A program made the position numbers and the translations under genes. From positions 248,001 through 312,000 of the forward strand of contig JADNRY010000040.1 in assembly GCA_015501585.1 (NCBI GenBank): a DNA stretch of 64,000 nt, read 5' to 3'. How positions within the stretch are numbered: position 1 is the first letter of the stretch; each line of letters opens with the position of its first letter. The notes under the pieces were generated by a model that saw nothing but the letters and a program-made list of their open reading frames with translations, was not told the DNA's origin and searched no databases. This document shows positions 1 to 10,800 of this stretch, piece after piece. Origin of the DNA: Rhodocollybia butyracea. Taxonomy: Eukaryota; Basidiomycota; Agaricomycetes; Agaricales; Omphalotaceae.

Positions 1-1
1 G

Positions 2-301
2 ACGCTCAAGGATATCGAAGGGAAGCATTCGTGGATCATGGGTGGTGTTCAGGTACATAGTGAAGGCGACCGGGTGGTTGTTGTGGTATGTGTTTATTTC
101 ATCCATTGCCCTCGAAAATTGAATTATGTTTTTAGGGAGGATTAGACAACTTGTTGAAAGGTGCTGCGACGCAATGTCTACAGGTGCGTACTCTTTCTTT
201 TTATCCATTGTTTTTACGTTTACAAATCTATTTTTGGTGCATAGAATTTGAACCTTGCTCTTGGCTACGATGAGTTTGCTGGTATCCCTACGGATGCTTG
301 A
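2..301 (+). CDS. ARG5,6: ARG5,6-type acetylglutamate kinase / acetylglutamyl-phosphate reductase, 3' end
   Basis: This is the C-terminal end of the arginine-biosynthesis precursor that fungi process in mitochondria into N-acetylglutamate kinase and N-acetyl-gamma-glutamyl-phosphate reductase. Three exons join in one frame: 2..85, 136..183 and 245..301, with introns 86..135 (50 bases) and 184..244 (61 bases) that both start GT and end AG. The spliced product contains GGVQVHSEGDRVVVVGG followed by LDNLLKGAATQCLQNLNL and ends ALGYDEFAGIPTDA before TGA. The stretch DNLLKGAA-QNLNLALG is the conserved C-terminal signature of the reductase half (ArgC family). The gene enters from the left edge, so the kinase half and the reductase active site lie outside the window. 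The identification rests on this short but characteristic tail. Confidence 0.88.
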
Positions 302-698
302 AATGGCTGGATATTCTATCATTTATAATGGACCTGGAGGGAATTGTCCACACCACCTATTACTACTCTACTATATCTCTATAGTCCCAATTTACTATCG
401 TTGTTTCTCTGCAGCGCTCAGTGAAAGGCCCAGGGTAGGTGATAAGATAAGGTCACGGGACTCGAGCGGCCCGTGCATAGCCACACTCTATTGGACGATA
501 TCGATCTCGTAGTCACTCTTTCATTCTGTAACCACATCTTACAACACACAAAGTTCTACCTGGATTTGGCAGGATTTTATCGAGGATTGCACAATTTTTC
601 TCAACGACTTCTCTTAGCAAAACTCTGGATAAGAGTCAGTCGATAGCGACTCTTTTGACGCAATAACGAAACAGAAGAAAGAAGAACTCTAATTCGGA
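302..698. other. Intergenic region between ARG5,6 and UBC13
   Basis: This stretch holds the 3' flank of the arginine gene and the 5' flank of UBC13. No reading frame with coding character was seen. It must contain the UBC13 promoter, but no clear TATA box stands out. Confidence 0.5.
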
Positions 699-1502
699 AT
701 GGCTGGTTTACCCAAGGTTCGTCTGCTACCGTATATCTGAGCCGTTCTGACGAAAAATTCCTCTTTGAAAATACCATACTTGCATTACTTGCTCGCGCGC
801 CACTTTTGAACCGTCGTCATCGGTGTTTTGATATCTGGTGAACAGCGTATCATCAAGGCTGGTTCATCTATCCATCTTGGCTATATTCCATTCACTGAGT
901 ACCGTATAACTCGCAGGAAACCGAACGTCTCGTCGCAGATCCAGCTCCAGGAATCACTGCTGCACCTCATGAAGATAATTTGCGGTATTTCGACGTCACA
1001 ATACAGGGACCAGAAGGAAGTCCATTCTCAAGTGAGTATCTTCCGAGTGCCTGACATCAAAATCGTCATTGTCAATCACTTTTGCAGGCGGTGTTTTCAA
1101 CCTCGAGCTATTCCTTCCGGAAGAGTACCCTATGGCGCCACCAAAGGTGCGCTTTTTGACCAAGATCTATCACCCGAATATCGGTGAGTAACTTGATTCG
1201 TGTGCAATCTGGGTAGCGACTGAGAAAACGCTGATTTAGACAAACTTGGTCGGATCTGTTTGGATATCTTGAAAGGTGTGCATTAATCAATTCAGACGGT
1301 GATTCCAACTCAATTTTACTTTCCAGATAAATGGTCACCCGCTCTTCAGATTCGAACGGTCTTACTCTCCGTACAGGCCTTACTTAGCGCCCCGAATCCC
1401 GATGACCCGCTCGCCACGGATGTAGCGAAGCACTACAAGGAGAACGAGAAAGATGCACAGAGGGTCAGTCGGGAGTGGACAGAGAAATATGCCAGTGGTT
1501 GA
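699..1502 (+). CDS. UBC13: Ubiquitin-conjugating enzyme E2 N (Ubc13)
   Basis: The product is the E2 that, with an Mms2/Uev1 partner, builds Lys63-linked ubiquitin chains in post-replication DNA repair and signalling. Six exons join into 150 codons: 699..716, 846..857, 917..1031, 1088..1183, 1240..1275 and 1327..1502. The introns are 717..845, 858..916, 1032..1087, 1184..1239 and 1276..1326. The protein starts [19 protein letters not shown]. It carries the YHPNI motif with Asn79 and the active-site Cys87 in GRICLDIL, and ends WTEKYASG. Length and catalytic positions match the Ubc13 family. Exon 2 is only 12 bases (Arg-Ile-Ile-Lys), and the intron after it begins with GC rather than GT. This is the only splicing I found that restores the conserved RIIKETE sequence. 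All other introns are GT-AG. No inactivating change is visible. Confidence 0.96.
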
Positions 1503-1696
1503 GTGACGGTTGCTCACAGAATGTCAGAAGAGAGTTGCATGCGCGTGTACACATGTTAAAGTATTTCATTTGTTGTCATCATTGATATCTTTTTGCACTT
1601 CTTTCAAGAGGCAGTTTTAGCTGCAAAGATTCCAGAGAATACGTACTGGTACGAGAATGGTTTCTGGAAAGGTGGAATTTGAGCCAAGGCTATCTC

Positions 1697-2730
1697 TTAC
1701 TCTTGGACCTCCCTGCGCAGTTGCTTCAGCACGTTCAACAGCAAGATCCAAATTAAGTATAGAACACCGTAAGCAAATAAAAGAATGATGAAGTAAATTA
1801 GAAGCGACGTACTGCAAAATTCTTTGCGTAAGACGGTCAAGCTAATTTTCAGATACTAATAGTCATTGCGCAGGGCTACTATGAGGGAAAAGAAAATAAG
1901 TTCTTACCTACATGAAGGAAACATAAGTTGCCGCGAACCATTGTCCGCGTTCTGACAGGGCTCTAGCTACTACGAGACATCGCCCCAGTCTGTACACTTA
2001 ATTCCCCAGAGCATGGAGGCCACCAGATCAATAACAACGGAAACCAAGGCCAGTGGTTCACGTTTTTGTCAAGTATCATACGTTCAAGTTAACATTTCTG
2101 GGGCCCTTGGCACTATTGAAAGGTGATAAGCTTAACTAAATATTGTTGGGGGAAAGAGTGCTCTTAGCGATAGAGAATAGGTTCTCTGAGCCTGTATTTA
2201 TACTAATATTTGATACATGAGAATATTCTACTATATAAGTTTACTGACTAGAAATGACTCATATTGACTAGAGTCATGACTTGTAATGACTTTCCTCCAT
2301 TACTACCAACATGAGTCTGTATGACTCGATATGACTCGGAATGACTAAGCATGAGTCTGAATATGACTCCGCTTGTATATTCCAACAGGCACTGCACCCA
2401 AACTGCACCTGTTGCCTCCCTTCCCTTGTTGCCTATGACAAATGTAGTAGCTACGTTATAGTTACTGCGGCCGCTATTCCTACACTCCTGTTTGTACAAG
2501 CTCCAAAAATTTTCAAGACAAATCTGTTCTTTATTATCAATACACCCAGATGGTGTTACATTTGTTATATGTAGGTACACTCGACGAGAAAATCTGTTCG
2601 TTAATGCTGTTATAAAGTTCTGAGTATGAAAGAACGTACCACTATCACTCGCAGTCTCGCACTCCCCCGCTACGAGGGCAATAGGTATAAGTATAAATGT
2701 GTGGACCGCATGTATGATGTTGTACGTCAA
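1697..2730 (-). pseudogene. Family Y: unidentified membrane protein, copy 1, decayed
   Basis: A likely last exon is 1697..1811, just after an AG acceptor. It encodes a strongly hydrophobic helix (LLIYFIILLFAYGVLYLIWI) followed by a basic tail (NVLKQLRREVQE) and a stop. Upstream on the same strand, around 1940..2070, are VSVVIDLVASMLWG and ARALSERGQWFAATYVSF, which look like further membrane-protein exons. The frame between them is broken by about two bases near the GDV residues. A hydrophobic start (about 2640..2730) and a middle piece (2370..2580) follow. A sister copy lies at 34555..35030. The family was not recognised. Both copies share defects, so this is called a pseudogene, although unrecognised introns could explain part of the disorder. 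Confidence 0.4.
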
Positions 2731-2922
2731 CGATGGCTGGTTTCCAAAGAGTGATTATTCTCCTCTTCATGACCCAAGATCAGAGCCAGACTTAGACTCA
2801 GACTGTTCTAGCCTTAGTCTCCCTCTTCCTTCATACTCGGCTAACTGAAGAGCTTGTAAGTTTATTAGGTGATATTGGGGCTACTTCATTTATCGTTACT
2901 TTACTACAGCCCCAAGGGAAAA

Positions 2923-4417
2923 TCAGAGACATGTAGCATCAACCACGAGTGTTGAGGTGGTTGGTGGCTTGCGGGATTGACTTCGTATATGGAGGATGAC
3001 TCTGCTGGTTAGCAAGGTGTGCATCACTCGCTGGTATGGAATGAAAAGGTTTTGGAGATTATGCTGGGCCAGAGGATGAGTCGACGGAACAAGGCTGAGG
3101 ATGTAAAAACTCACCGGCAGTAGGAGAACAGTGAGCAAATTTGCCAATGACAGCCCTGAAGTTGATGGAATGGTAAGTATCATAATGGAAAGGTTACAGC
3201 TGTAGACAATCACCAAAAAGAAGCAGGTAGTAGGTGATACCTGGAAATTAAACAATCTCAGTTGAATCATGATGAAAATAGTTAGCCCTTACCGTCTCGG
3301 TACACTACAGTGGTCAACGCTGACCAACTTCCTGAGCGGAATGTATACGAGGCCGGGACTGAGAACAAGATCACGATTGAGAGAGAAAAACAACGCACAA
3401 AAAGCGACGCCAGGGATCAACGTTAGTGTTAGGATCACTGGAAAGAAAGGATGATTCATGCTCTCAGAGACCAACCCAAGGAAAAAACATCGACTCACTT
3501 GCTTCGTAAACCATCACAATCACCCAACCTACGGACAATATTGGTTTACCACCCACTATCACACATCCAATCCGCAGGATTGGAGAAGGGATATCTAGAA
3601 AGCAGTGATAATGAACATTCAAGAATCCATTGGTAGCCTGCACTGTAAGTGTAACCTACATGCTTGTGAATCGAGGAAGAGATGTACAATGTAAGCATCA
3701 AGGATCCAGCACGCCACGAAGAATATCGCGAGGCCAATAGTTAATTTGATATCTTTTCCCCAAAGTGCACAGGTGCGCATAGTTAAGACAACTATAGCTT
3801 CACATAAGTATCTCATAAACCACGGATATGGGAATCAATTCAACAAGTACCTTCTGTAAGGGCTATTCCTATAAGATACATCCCTGTTCAATGTGAAGGC
3901 ACATCAGACAAATGGGCACTGTGATAAGCATGAACACTTACATGCAGAGGTGTTATACAGGATACGACATGTATTGGGTTCTATAGGTTGCACAAAGTCC
4001 ACTGTCATAAGTAGCGATCAGTATCAGATATTATAGAGCGATGGATACACCATCCTTACCTGCAAATAGAAGGCCAATCGTGTCAACAAATGGCATGTAT
4101 CGCTGGATGATGTAGAGTACATTCGAAGGTTGTAGCTTCTCAGACCACACGACTTCCAACTCCACTGGAAGCAGGAGCATCCAGTCATACAAGAAAAGTA
4201 CGGCACTTGATACTGTTTTGATTTCAGGTATGAGTATTTGTGAAGATAGGTAAGGAAGAACTAAAGTTACGCACCAAGAAAATACTAGGAAAGATCAACC
4301 GTGACGAAGAGCACGTTCAGCAGACTCGGAGAGGAAAACAGTAGTGTGAAGTACCGATATCAGTTTACTACCATCCAAGAGTTGTACCACCTCTTCTAGC
4401 GATATAGGAACAGTCAT
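2923..4417 (-). CDS. DUF6533-type multi-pass membrane protein, copy A
   Basis: Twelve exons read on the - strand join into 289 codons including the stop: 4355..4417, 4275..4284, 4060..4212, 3942..4001, 3851..3883, 3660..3797, 3499..3594, 3399..3437, 3293..3358, 3214..3240, 3115..3155 and 2923..3063. All introns start GT and end AG. The 288-residue product starts MTVPISLEEVVQLLDG. It contains the FLYDWMLLLPVELE(V)VW block and RYMPFVDTIGLLFA, then MRTCALWGKDIKLT, SGSWSALTTVVYRDG and LLTSRVILHIRSQS. This order of conserved blocks and hydrophobic helices is that of the basidiomycete DUF6533 family. About seven membrane segments are expected, and the molecular role is unknown. Exon 2 is a 10-base microexon (Tyr-Phe-Leu plus one base). 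Sister genes are copies B, C and D. The start is the only ATG ahead of the block that keeps the frame. Confidence 0.85.
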
Positions 4418-4489
4418 GAGAGAACTTTGAAAAGTGAAATCGCAACGTAGAGCTGGCAAACAACCCAAGTGGCTCCAAACATATTTATC

Positions 4490-4740
4490 AGGTTCGCAAA
4501 CAGACTCCTATCTAAGATGTCATCAGCGACCTGTGTTCAGGTAGAGGGGACATGTAGAGGTTCTGATCAGAAACATGATCCAAGAATGTCAAACCTGTAC
4601 AGTACGACCAACATTTCTGTGAATCGAGAAAGAGGAGTATGATGTAAAAATTGGGCCAGGAAGAAGATTGTGACACCAATGTTTATCTGATATCTTTTAT
4701 ATTATAGTTTCACAGAATTCGAAGTAAAGGGACTACAATG
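4490..4740 (-). pseudogene. DUF6533 gene fragment upstream of copy A
   Basis: A stretch that still resembles the middle exons of the DUF6533 genes (the region around the Trp-Gly-Lys-Asp block and the following splice acceptor) lies directly upstream of copy A. It has no surviving long frame and the block itself is damaged. A similar stub sits at the same relative place upstream of copy C (42040..42600). This suggests that the duplicated unit once included two adjacent genes. Confidence 0.5.
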
Positions 4741-4759
4741 TTTCGAGTCTGCCTAGGAG

Positions 4760-5685
4760 ATAGGAGTGACAGTGGTGTGTGGTGTGTGATATGCCATTGA
4801 CTCTGCCGGGACAGCCGCTACGTGGGAGTTGCTGATGTAAATTACTTTGAGCGCCTAAGCCGTCGTAATTTAGAGTATAGGAAATAGGAAATATAGGATC
4901 TTCACCTCGAACGGGTGCGATGGCAGCAACGTAGCCACGTAGCCGTGTATCCGTGTAGCCGCATAGCCACGTAGCTGCGTAACTCTAACAGACGGTGACC
5001 ACGGTCCACAGCGATCTTCCTTTGAGAAATAAATTTCCCTAAATTACTACATCAAAATTTTATGGTAAAGATCCAAAATATGATGCTGAAGTTGTCAAGG
5101 CAAAAGTAAAGGAAAGGGAAAAGCAGACAAGTATTGTTAGATTAGAATTTAGTACTCATAAAATTTGTAGCAAAGATTGCAATTTTTTTTTTGGCTCTAA
5201 GAGCCTTCTGAAAATAGGTCTGCTACAAGTTCTGGGTACTACGTTCCGTGATAAGTTGTGAAGCGGCTTATCTTAGAATAAGATCAGCAGAGGCAAGAAG
5301 ACCGGGCGCAGGGTTGGCACTGGGTTGGCACGCCAACAATATTTTGTGCTTCAGCCTTCATCACCCTGAACATGCTCTATGTATTTCGCATTCTACTTAC
5401 AGCAACTGGATATTGTTCAGTTGCTCCACCTTGCCCCATTGCATTCCCTTGGGTTGCCCACTCACATGCCGGGCCAAGCCTAGGCAAAACACCTTTAATC
5501 ATTTATCTACTTACCTGATAGTTGTCATACAACAACTCCCTCACACAAGCCCACACATAGTCACGGACTTTTGCACCTATTGGCTGGCAAAGCCAGCAGC
5601 CTATCTTATCCATGTTCAAGCCCCACTGTTAGGTGTTGGTTAGGTGTTACCTCAAAGGTTTGGTTGTCCATTTCTTAAGCAATGT
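4760..5685. other. Non-coding interval with a short tandem repeat
   Basis: No supported gene was found. At about 4925..4985 there is a degenerate direct repeat built on ACGTAGCC. A frame of 131 codons at 5248..5643 on the + strand has no recognisable motif and is not called. Confidence 0.5.
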
Positions 5686-6290
5686 TAGTGATGTGCCGGC
5701 TACGGCTCAGGGCCGTTGAGCCCCCAAAGCCGGCCGTCTTTGAGCCTAGCCTGGCCCCAGCCGTCATAGGGCTCAGGGGAGCTCAAGGCCCGGCTCAGAA
5801 TTCTCAAAGCCCTGGGCCGGGGCCTGAGCCGGAGCTCAGCGCCTTATGAAGCATAGAGCAGCACGCCAAAAATTACACTACATGTATCATCACTTATGCC
5901 CAATTTTACACTCATGGTTTCCAGAGATATTAACCAGGCTGAAAAAAGGCTCCATCATTAGTGTCAAACAATTTGTTCCGCCTATCTGATGAATGTATTG
6001 CATTGGCCTTACAGATCCAAATCATCTCAAAAAACAGGTGTATAACCTGCACACACTCAGAAAGCAACCAGAAAGCCAAAAGTATCATGGTGTAGAGTCC
6101 ACCGAGGACAGGGAGCTTAGCGCCTCAAGACATGTCTCTTTAGTGCTTGGGCCCCGGCCTGAGCCTGAGCCGGCTTTGAGCCGGCCCTTCGTGGGGGCTA
6201 GGGCCCGGCTCAGATTTTTGACGAGCCTTGGCCGGGGCTTTTGAGCCGTAGCCGGGGCTTCTGAGCCGGGCCCCAGCCGGCACAACACTA
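5686..6290. mobile_element. GC-rich inverted-repeat element, non-autonomous
   Basis: The left end reads TAGTGATGTGCCGGCT and the right end, read on the other strand, TAGTGTTGTGCCGGCT. Both continue into long, similar arms rich in CCGGCTC and GGGCC blocks. The interior (about 5850..6110) is AT-rich and has no transposase frame. The TAGTG-type terminus is compatible with hAT-like elements, but I could not find the expected 8-base target duplication, so the superfamily is uncertain. Confidence 0.6.
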
Positions 6291-6309
6291 TAATAAGCAT
6301 ATGATTATA

Positions 6310-6518
6310 CTAATCACGGAACTGGGACAATTATGTCCGGGAATGGGAGTGAGCCATACATCGATGGCAATAATGGCCATGTAATTGCCATTGTGGTGGT
6401 CAATTGCCATTGATGGCTGGCTTATGGCCATCAATATCCATCCAGCTCATGGCCATTACCACTATCACCAGACATAATTGTCCTGCAATGGCCATAATCC
6501 CGCCGGTTCCGTGATTAG
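6310..6518. mobile_element. TA-flanked MITE (Tc1/mariner-like ends)
   Basis: Terminal inverted repeats CTAATCACGGAACTGG and CTAATCACGGAACCGG enclose 209 bases and are flanked on both sides by the dinucleotide TA, as for Tc1/mariner-type insertion. The word GGACAATTATGTC lies near each end in inverted orientation. The middle is made of repeated ATGGCCATT-like words. There is no coding capacity. Confidence 0.75.
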
Positions 6519-6689
6519 TAGGTAGTTATATAAAAAGTACTTGGAAAAGGTGGTAGAAGAGGTGGGTAAACATGGCAAATTTATGTTTGAGCATATGTAA
6601 CTGTTCAAAAATGTTAATGTATGGATTTACTGTAAGTAATGGATGTCTCCGTGACGTAGGCACGGGTCTCAAGCTTGTACATCGAACAA

Positions 6690-6830
6690 GCATGCGCATA
6701 GAAAACCTGTATATAACATTCAGTAAGTATCAGATATCCCATCATGCGATCAATAAACCGATGTTTGGGGCTGAGTTGGGATACAGGCGCTTACCTTTAT
6801 GCAGCGATGAAATCTGTCACCATACATCGG
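6690..6830 (-). pseudogene. Sequence shared with the DUF6533 stub at 42460..42600
   Basis: The region resembles 42460..42600 over more than 100 bases (a CATAGGAAACCTGTATA-like start and AATCAATAAAC in the middle). It is probably a remnant of the same duplicated unit. It has no intact frame. Confidence 0.35.
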
Positions 6831-7047
6831 TAAAGTCCCTACGTACGCCTGGATATCCCAGCGTATACGTGTCCCCACACTTTTCTACCTCAAATTGCAC
6901 GTTGTGGGCGCTGCGGAGGCATGTCCAGCCCAGGTTCATGTTGTGAATCTGTATCCACATCCGAATCCAAACCTCATTCAAACCCAAACCTTCAGGACCC
7001 AAATCAGCAGCGACATGCCGACAATACAGCAGTGTTGGTAAAGTCAC
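6817..7047 (-). pseudogene. Family X: 3' part of a copy split by Copia element 1
   Basis: The - strand frame reads YCRHVAADLGPEGLGL and then SAHNVQFEVEKCGDTYTL. This resembles YCWHVAADADLRDMDLDV and SYNVQIDVDIDMG in the family X copy at 39080..39866. The matching 5' part lies beyond Copia element 1 at 12762..13160 in the same orientation. The simplest reading is one gene cut in two by the retrotransposon. The function is unknown. Confidence 0.5.
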
Positions 7048-7517
7048 CTGCCCGCCAGCAAAGTCAGTCGGCGGGCAGAATTTCGGGACCTGTCCTTAAA
7101 AATGACCTGGCATTAGACTGTTTGTTGTTGCTTACGGCGGAGTCACAGGCCCGGGTGGCATAGAGCCAACCGTACCCACCGGCTGAGCAATTGGAACGTC
7201 ACGCAGACTGTGTCCATAGACATGATCTCATTGTATGGATTACATTATCTTTTGGAAGCCTTTCGCCGAAGGACTAAAGCCAGGTCATTTTTAGGGACAC
7301 ATGCCCGCCAGTGGATAGACACTTAAAATGGACTGTGGCATTAGACCTTGGCCAAGTGTCCGTCCAACACTGCAATACAGCAACCTCGTAATATTCATCC
7401 CCGAGTTAAAGTCTATATTGAACGGCGAACGTCTGGGTGTGTTAGAGGGTAGGAGCGAGCGGTGAGTCAATGGATCCGCGTTCCAGTCGTTCGAGACATG
7501 AAGGAAGTTGCACCGAT
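7048..7517. repeat. Spaced inverted repeat, otherwise no gene
   Basis: The segment 7088..7115 (GTCCTTAAAAATGACCTGGC) recurs inverted at about 7273..7300 with one or two changes, and each copy adjoins a GCCCGCC-containing block. This may be a small decayed element. No gene was seen. Confidence 0.45.
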
Positions 7518-7522
7518 GACAC

Positions 7523-7842
7523 TATTGAAACTATTGAAATAAAAGAGAGTTCTCAGCGACAGTGGTAGAACGACGCTGTATTATGTACCTATTGAAATAA
7601 AAGAGAGTTCTAGGTACATAGTCAGTAATAAGTACAAGAAATAAAGAATGTGGGTACTAACCTCAGCGACAGTGGTAGAACGACGCTGAGGTGTCAATAT
7701 ATGTAAAATACAATTAAAAGAATGTGTCACATGGGACATATGTAAGTAACGTAATGAAAGCAGAAAATATTCTGGTTTCGTTACGGCATGAATCCACGAA
7801 CGTATAGATGACATAACAAGATAAGATCATCAACTTTTAACA
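7523..7842 (-). repeat. 3' LTR of Copia element 1 (320 bases)
   Basis: It matches the 5' LTR at 12379..12756 but carries one fewer copy of an internal 58-base unit. The pol frame runs into this LTR and stops at 7830..7832. Confidence 0.93.
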
Positions 7843-10800
7843 CTCCCACTCGGGCGTGGCTTCATACCTAGCATGTGCACAAATGCCAAGTGCTTCTCAC
7901 CAGATAATCCCTTTGTAAATCCATCAGCAGCTTGTTGGGCAGTTGGAACATAGTCCAGATCAATCTGGCCATCAGAGATTGCAAAACGAATAAAGTGGTG
8001 ACAAAGTTGAATGTGCTTCGTACGGGGATGATCAGCAGGGTTCTTGGAAAGAGCAATAGATGACATATTATCACCCAACAAGCGAGTAGGCTTGGTTTGC
8101 TGAAAACCTAGCTGTTCAAGGAGTTGACGGAGCCAAATAGCTTCCTGTGCTGTATGAGTAAGAGCCATGTACTCAGCTTCAGTAGAAGAGAGTGCTGGGG
8201 AGGTTTGAAGTTTGCTGCTCCAACTAATAGCAGCTCCGCACATGAGGAAAACATATCCACTAGTGGATCATTGAGTATCCACATCACCAGCCCAATCTGA
8301 ATCAGAATATCCAAGGATAAGGGAGATGAGTTCATCTATGATCGTGCCATCATACTCAATAACCCAGTCTTTGGTACCACCCAAGTAGCGAAGACAATGC
8401 AGAGCTTCATTTAAATGAATCTCACCTGGATTTGAGCAGTAGCGGCTCAAAATACCTACAGCAAAGGCAATATCTGGGCGTGAAGCAAGCATGGCATACA
8501 TGAGAGTACCAATGAGAGCCTGGTATAGCGTGAGTCTGTCAGCCATAGCCTCTTTCTCGGCGTCTGTGGATGGGGAATCAGCTTTAGAAAGCTTAACTCC
8601 AGATGATAAGGGGGTGCAACGTGTGATGCCATCATCACAGTGGAAACGTTTGAGTGATTCCTCAATGTATCTGGTCTGAGAGAGCCGAAGGACACGCTTT
8701 TCTTGGTCATAGTCAATGGCAATGCCAAGCAACTGTGAGATAACACCAAGATCCTTGATCTTAAAGCGTTGGCCAATCCGGTGCTTGATCTCCTGCATGA
8801 ATTTGAGATCATCGCATAAAATCCCAATATCATCAACGTAAACAGCAATAAAGCAGATGGACTTGCCACGTTGGAGGACGTAAATGCAGTAGTCAGCATG
8901 GATACGATGGAAGCCAAGTTTCTCGAGCTCTGCATCAAGAAGTTTGTTCCAGACATGGGAGGCCTGCTTGAGGCCATAGATAGAGTGGCGGAGACAAACA
9001 ATTTTACCAGAATGTTCACTAATGCCGTTCAGGAGGCGCATATAGAGCTCCTCTTCCAACTCACTATTGAGAAATGCGGTATCAACATTGAGGTGGTGGA
9101 AGTGAAGGCCTAGACACACGGCGAGGGCGCAAAGGACACAAATGGAGGTAAGTTTGACCACAGGGGAAAATACCTCATCAAAGTCTAAACCAGGCATCTG
9201 GGAGAAACCTCGAGCAACTAAGCGTACCTTGTACCGCTCAATGGTCCCGTCAGGGAGGCACTTAATCTTAAAGACAAGCTTGGAGCTAATAGCACGGCGA
9301 CCTTTAGGCAAATTGTCAATAAACTCGAAAGTTCCCATATCAATGAGAGACTTGAGCTCTTTGTCTACAGCTTTCAGCCAAGAGGCGGAGTCAGGACCGC
9401 GGAGTGCTTCCTGCAGAGTGCGGGGCTCTGAGGCTCCCTGAGCATGGACAGTGGCCACGAAGGCCATGGCAACACCTTCTGCAACATCTGGTCTATCGCC
9501 TGGTGCAGGTTCTGGAGGATCTGGCGCAATGTCAGGTTCTTCACGGAAGCGGGCAGGTAGGCGACGAGCACGTGGACCATCTACTTCTGGAACAGGCCCA
9601 AGAAGTTCAAGTTCTGTACGACAACGGCGAGCAGGTGGAGCCGGTGGAGGGTCATTGGGAGGAGGAAGATCAGGGGAGTATGGGCGAGAGTCACCGATGT
9701 TATCCTCAGAATCAACCTCAGAAGATGGAGCAGGAGGATGCGGAACCGCTGGAGTCACAGGGGGAGAGTTATCTTCCCACACATCTCCCACTCGAGAAAA
9801 GCCAGGTAGGCCATCTCCAGGCACCTCACCATTGTAAAGGATCTGCGAAAGATCTGGAATGGGTAAAGGCTGGCCAGGAGGGTGAGGACGTTCATCAAAA
9901 ATGACGTCTCGTGAAACGAAAGTTTTTCGCTTCTTTGGATCCCACAGAAGGTAACCCTTGGTGTGCTCTTTGTAACCAAGAAAGATGCACTTACGAGTTT
10001 TAAAGTCAAGCTTTGTACGCTTCGATTTGGGGATGTGAGCATAGGCGGGACAGCCAAAAGGTTTGAGTTCCTTGAGTGAAGGCTTTACGCCAGACCAAGC
10101 TTTGTGTGGAGTAGAATTAGGAAGCCGTGAGGTAGGTGAGCGGTTAATGAGATAGACAGCAATAATGACGGCGAAGACCCAAAACCCAGCAGTAAATTTA
10201 GCATCATGCATCATGCATCTGGCACGCTCAACAATAGTGCGGTTGAAACGTTCAGCAATGCCATTTTGCTGTGGGGTGTGAGGGACTGTGGTCTCATGGA
10301 TAATACCAAGGTTACGGAGATAATGCTCAAACTGATCAGAGGTATATTCTCCACCGTTATCTGTACGAAAAACCTTGAGCTTAAGCCCAGTCTCGAGCTC
10401 TACCATAGCCTTCCATTTGCGGAAGCATCGGTACGCCTCCAATTTGTGATGGAGGAAATAAACCCAGCAGTGGTGGGTGTTATCATCTATGAAGGTGATG
10501 AAATACCTATAGCCACCATTGATAGAGTTGGGTAATGGACCACAAACATCGGAGTGAACTAAATCTAGTTTCCGACGGGCCCTTTTATTGGATGATGGGA
10601 ATGGAAATACATGCTGTTTACCGGCTGTACACGACTCGCAGAACTCTATTCGACCTCCCACTTCATCAATGCCCGTTACCATGCCTTTTGCGATCAGACA
10701 TTTTATGTTGTCTTGACCGAGATGACCTAGGCAGCGGTGAGCATGATTGATGTTGATATAGCGGGATGTGGTAGCGAGATTTGCGTACTCTTGGGATTTC

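Noticed and set aside
3289..3498. Frame reading FFSLNRDLVLSPGLVYIPLR as a DUF6533 exon
   Set aside because: Continuing in that frame destroys the conserved SGSWSALTTVVYRDG block. Splicing out 40 bases (3359..3398) restores it in all four copies.
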